DNA from: an uncultured Clostridia bacterium
GTDB taxonomy: Bacteria; Bacillota; Clostridia; Christensenellales; QALW01
Length of the DNA: 64,000 bases
Assembly (NCBI GenBank): GCA_934434555.1
Contig: CAKRZX010000012.1
Location: 1 to 64,000, forward strand
Direction of reading: 5' to 3'
In this document: in pieces, positions 61,252-64,000 of the stretch
Position numbering within the stretch: position 1 is the stretch's first letter
Layout: the number at the start of each line of letters is the position of its first letter
Notes under the pieces: model-generated
What the model was told of the DNA's origin: nothing
Databases searched by the model: none
What the model saw: only the letters and a program-made list of their open reading frames with translations
Made by a program: the position numbers and the translations under genes

Positions 61252-62220
61252 CTAGATAGTGTTTTTATGTACTAGATTCCAATAGTGCTGTCCTTGAGCC
61301 GTTAGCTTGCAAGATTTTCGGTTAATTGCCGCATAATACATATGATCTTCTCCTACAGGAACAACTAAATTGAGCTTTACATATCGTTGCAAAACAGAAA
61401 ATATTTCTTCGTTTGTCTTGTTCACTTCTTTCGTATCTGCTTCGTGTTTATCGTGTTCAAAAGTCGGATCTAATGCGAATTCATCATATGGATTTTGAAA
61501 AATCTCCGTCAATCGTCTCAACTCTGCAATTTGAATAGGCGGCACATTTTTCCTAAGGGAGACAAAACTTTTAATATTTGCTTTGAAAACAGGGCGTTGT
61601 TCCCAAGCGCCAAGCGAGCGATCAATATAAGAGTAAATGCTACCAGGGGAAACTTCACCAAGAAGGTTCATTGCCCCACCGTATAATGCTTCAACTAGCA
61701 GTGAAGTAAAAACACCGTGACCATTTTCCTCAGTTGCGTATTCATTTTCTCCGCATGCCGCTAGAATTGTTGTTCCATCTTTTAGCAACGAATAATTGGG
61801 CATTTCCGTATGATTACCAATCGCTCCGCTAAAACAACTATCTAAAATAACAATTTTATTTTGCGCTTTGGACTGCGACACAATCCCCATAATATCATTT
61901 AAGGATAAACCATCATCAGCACGGCTAATTTCGCTTGTGCAAAGATAGCCTCCCGTGGTATCAAATGATCCATGGCCAGAATAATAGAACACTGCGATTT
62001 CGACATCGCTTTTGAATAAATCCTCAACAGCATCTTTGAGTTGTCCTCGTGAAATGAAAGATGTCTCGCTTGTGGCGCACAAAAGCTTAACATCAAAATT
62101 TAGCGTTCCATCCCCATTACGCTCTAAAACGGCTTTTACGGAATTCGCATCATTAACACATCCGTGCAAATCAGGTATGCTTTTATAGTTATCAATTCCT
62201 ACGCATAAGGCTTTTCGCAT
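61252..62220 (-). CDS. Caspase-like protease (peptidase C14), Thoeris type IV-like effector
   Basis: A 322-residue protein: caspase fold in residues 1-225 with the catalytic dyad His83 (FYYSGHGS) and Cys129 (VILDSCFSG), and a C-terminal domain of about 90 residues (EEIFSVLQRYVKLNLVVPV and KLTAQGQHYWNLV) that looks winged-helix-like and may bind the signal. Coupling to a TIR gene is the layout of type IV Thoeris, where TIR-made N7-cADPR switches on the protease to kill or arrest the infected cell. AGGAGG precedes the ATG. It ends in TAG. Confidence 0.88.
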   Translation of the reverse strand: MRKALCVGIDNYKSIPDLHGCVNDANSVKAVLERNGDGTLNFDVKLLCATSETSFISRGQLKDAVEDLFKSDVEIAVFYYSGHGSFDTTGGYLCTSEISRADDGLSLNDIMGIVSQSKAQNKIVILDSCFSGAIGNHTEMPNYSLLKDGTTILAACGENEYATEENGHGVFTSLLVEALYGGAMNLLGEVSPGSIYSYIDRSLGAWEQRPVFKANIKSFVSLRKNVPPIQIAELRRLTEIFQNPYDEFALDPTFEHDKHEADTKEVNKTNEEIFSVLQRYVKLNLVVPVGEDHMYYAAINRKSCKLTAQGQHYWNLVHKNTI

Positions 62221-62349
62221 GATTTCCTCCTGTTACACTTTATTGCATTAGAGTTTTTACTCATTGCACTAATCTTTTACAGTCTTTGAAACTAATCTAT
62301 ATGCCACACATAAAACATTCCAGCCACAATTCATTTTAGAATTCAATGT

Positions 62350-63513
62350 TTAGCGCTCAATAAGGCTTTCAATAAAGCCTTTTGCCCGCACCTCTGATAT
62401 TCGAGTCTCATCTTTATCTTCAAGAATTTGCACAAGGCCATGCCCCATAAACTGTGCAACCCCACGAGAATTTCGCCCAGCCCAGTGATGAATAAGGTTA
62501 GTACTTCCAATTAATCTTTCGTCGAAAACAGAGCAAAGTCGAGCAACTATTTCTCCATTTGCCCCTACGCCTAGCAAGTAAATCATATATACAGATTTTT
62601 CTTTCGCCAAAAATTCTAGCAATTTATCGACATTATAGGCCTTAGGATTTCCATCAAGAAACATTACTTTTGTCTTAATATCCGTTTCCGTTTCGAAATC
62701 AGCATAATCCTTAGAATAGTCGCCTAATTTGTCTTCAGTTTTGAATTGCGGTAATGGTGTTTTATTGCGCAGTGCAGCAATGATCTGGTCTTTGAGAGTC
62801 GAACCATTATCAGTAATTAAATACTCAATGATCCGCCCTCTGATATTTACATTATCAATAAATGCAGCGATTGCAATTTCACCCTGAACCTTTGCCACTC
62901 GTGCATCAAGATCGTTACGCAAATCACGATACTGTGGTGATTGGGCGAAAGAGGTAGCTCTCGATATAGAATGGAGTATGGTTACTTCTGATGAATTTGT
63001 AACTTGATATTTTTGTACCCTCCCCACAATACCATTTGTACTTTCAACTAGTCGCTCAAGATTATCTTGGAAAGATAGCCCTTCGTGATAGGCATATAAT
63101 GATTGAAAGTTTTTGGGCGTGTTTTCAATACCCTGAAAATCAAAGATAATGTCGCTACCATTAAAGCTCCCCTTAATATTGTCGATGCGGAGTTCCTGAG
63201 AGGAGTGACTTATCTTTTTCAAAAAGGTTGTATTTGCCAAAAGCAGATAGTTTTCAGACGAGGCTACTATGCATACAAAAAACGGCCTGCTATCGTATTT
63301 CTGCAATGCTGAAAGAGAAAGAACTGTGTTGCTCATCCTTTTGCGTTCAGACTTACTAAATCGAATGGCGAAATCCGTATTTGAAAAAACCTTTCGATCT
63401 TTAATAAGTCCAAATTCACTTTGGACAATTTTTGAGAGTTCCTCCTTGTCGCCAATGCCATTGTGCTGTTGAATAAGAGATATTAATCGGTTGATTTCAA
63501 CTTCGTTATACAT
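62350..63513 (-). CDS. Putative type II restriction endonuclease
   Basis: A 387-residue soluble protein whose ATG follows the methyltransferase stop with no gap (TAAATG), as in type II restriction-modification pairs. A possible PD-(D/E)xK core is seen around residues 269-282 (DYADFETETDIKTKVMFLDG), preceded by GRIIEYLITDNG and followed by a strand VYMIYLLGVG. I do not recognise a named enzyme family or a specificity. The call rests on position and this motif. Confidence 0.7.
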   Translation of the reverse strand: MYNEVEINRLISLIQQHNGIGDKEELSKIVQSEFGLIKDRKVFSNTDFAIRFSKSERKRMSNTVLSLSALQKYDSRPFFVCIVASSENYLLLANTTFLKKISHSSQELRIDNIKGSFNGSDIIFDFQGIENTPKNFQSLYAYHEGLSFQDNLERLVESTNGIVGRVQKYQVTNSSEVTILHSISRATSFAQSPQYRDLRNDLDARVAKVQGEIAIAAFIDNVNIRGRIIEYLITDNGSTLKDQIIAALRNKTPLPQFKTEDKLGDYSKDYADFETETDIKTKVMFLDGNPKAYNVDKLLEFLAKEKSVYMIYLLGVGANGEIVARLCSVFDERLIGSTNLIHHWAGRNSRGVAQFMGHGLVQILEDKDETRISEVRAKGFIESLIER

Positions 63514-64000
63514 TTAATCACCCCACATAGATAATTGTGAGTTTTGGACTTTCTTTTGCAACGCATTTGTGTTTCTTTCCCAAAACACACCATCTGTATA
63601 TCCTTGAATAGATGTATCGTTGTCGGCCATCTCCAGACGCTTCTCGGCCCAAACGCAATACTGCTCGTTTTCTTCTATTCCGATATAGTGTCTGCCAAGT
63701 TTTTTTGCCGTTACCGATGTTGTCCCGGAACCAAGGAACGGGTCAAAGACGATGCTTCCGGGATTGGAACTTGCAAGAATAAGCTTAGCTATAAGTTTCT
63801 CGGGCTTTTGAGTTGGATGAGCAGTATTTTCCGGCATAGACCAATACGGAATAGAAATATCATCCCAAAAGTTAGAGGGATATGTATTTCTGAAATTGCC
63901 TTCTGCTGTTTCTTCCCAATCTTTTGGTTTTCCATCAACCTTATAAGGAGCAATGACTTTGCGACGGACTTTGACTTTATCAACATTAAATGTGTAATGT
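63514..64000 (-). CDS. DNA methyltransferase (N4/N6-type), C-terminal part, cut by the window end
   Basis: The last 161 residues of an adenine- or cytosine-N4 DNA methyltransferase. The AdoMet site is VFDPFLGSGTTSVTAKKLGRHYIGIE (residue stretch in the region 63640-63760), preceded by WDDISIPYWSMPENTAHPTQKPEKL, as in beta-class enzymes. The catalytic DPPY/SPPY motif must lie beyond position 64000. The frame stays open to the window edge, so the gene starts outside. It presumably protects DNA from the adjacent nuclease. Confidence 0.9.
   Translation of the reverse strand, partial: HYTFNVDKVKVRRKVIAPYKVDGKPKDWEETAEGNFRNTYPSNFWDDISIPYWSMPENTAHPTQKPEKLIAKLILASSNPGSIVFDPFLGSGTTSVTAKKLGRHYIGIEENEQYCVWAEKRLEMADNDTSIQGYTDGVFWERNTNALQKKVQNSQLSMWGD

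Overview
The window looks like a spore-forming, low-to-mid G+C Gram-positive bacterium of the class Clostridia, probably a gut anaerobe. The evidence is a complete GerA-type spore germinant receptor operon, many SPase II lipoproteins, strong AGGAGG-type ribosome sites, near-consensus sigma-A promoters with 17-bp spacers, a FeoAB ferrous iron uptake system, an iron-dependent alcohol dehydrogenase, DUF896, DUF378 and LCP proteins, and cytosolic glycosidases (GH78- and GH110-like). No tRNA, rRNA, CRISPR array or intact insertion sequence was recognised. TAG, TAA and TGA all end intact genes, so the three interrupted genes (19.3-20.2, 25.2-25.7 and 56.6-57.2 kb) are best read as pseudogenes.

Layout. 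0-0.45 kb: tandem copies of a hairpin-rich intergenic repeat. 0.5-5.4 kb (minus): MBL-fold hydrolase, GH78-like rhamnosidase, acyl-ACP thioesterase, histidine phosphatase and a hypothetical. 5.5-8.2 kb (minus): a short alanyl-tRNA synthetase and endonuclease IV. 8.2-12 kb (minus): germinant receptor A, C, a small two-helix D-like protein, and B. 12-18 kb (plus): two small proteins, then a coupled chain of GH110-like beta-helix protein, MFS transporter, FeoA, FeoB and a tiny Cys-rich FeoB-associated protein. 18-25.7 kb: LCP ligase, broken lipoprotein, cyclophilin, heterodimeric multidrug ABC exporter with MarR regulator, broken Nudix gene. 25.7-32 kb: a second repeat cluster, two CNNM/CorC-type transporters (one behind a leader with a short acidic ORF and a hairpin), Fe-ADH, DUF896 and TfoX-like proteins. 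32-37.2 kb: two-component system, DUF4956, VTC-type polyphosphate polymerase domain and a carbohydrate-binding lipoprotein diverging from a perfect inverted repeat.

37.3-50.2 kb is the most unusual part. All genes lie on the minus strand: one ABC ATPase, two duplicated pairs of ABC-2 permeases, five paralogous lipoproteins of about 460-480 residues, and two paralogous small secreted proteins. A three-gene cassette (lipoprotein B, secreted protein, lipoprotein A) is present twice in tandem, with four promoters that share one architecture. The paralogues have near-identical C-terminal halves and diverged N-terminal halves. The layout recalls peptide export/immunity loci (LanFEG-like, lactococcin-972-like), but the function is inference.

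50.3-56.5 kb: an M23-like protein with a beta-propeller and a Pro/Thr/Asp/Glu tail, a small helical protein, a WYL regulator divergent from a KDPG aldolase-VOC fusion, and KDG kinase. 56.5-64 kb looks like an accessory island: a decayed lipoprotein gene; an HxlR regulator divergent from an NTF2-like protein, zinc macrodomain hydrolase and class M sirtuin (reversible protein ADP-ribosylation); then, on the minus strand, a TIR protein and a caspase-like protease (Thoeris type IV-like pair) next to a putative restriction enzyme and a DNA methyltransferase running off the end of the window.
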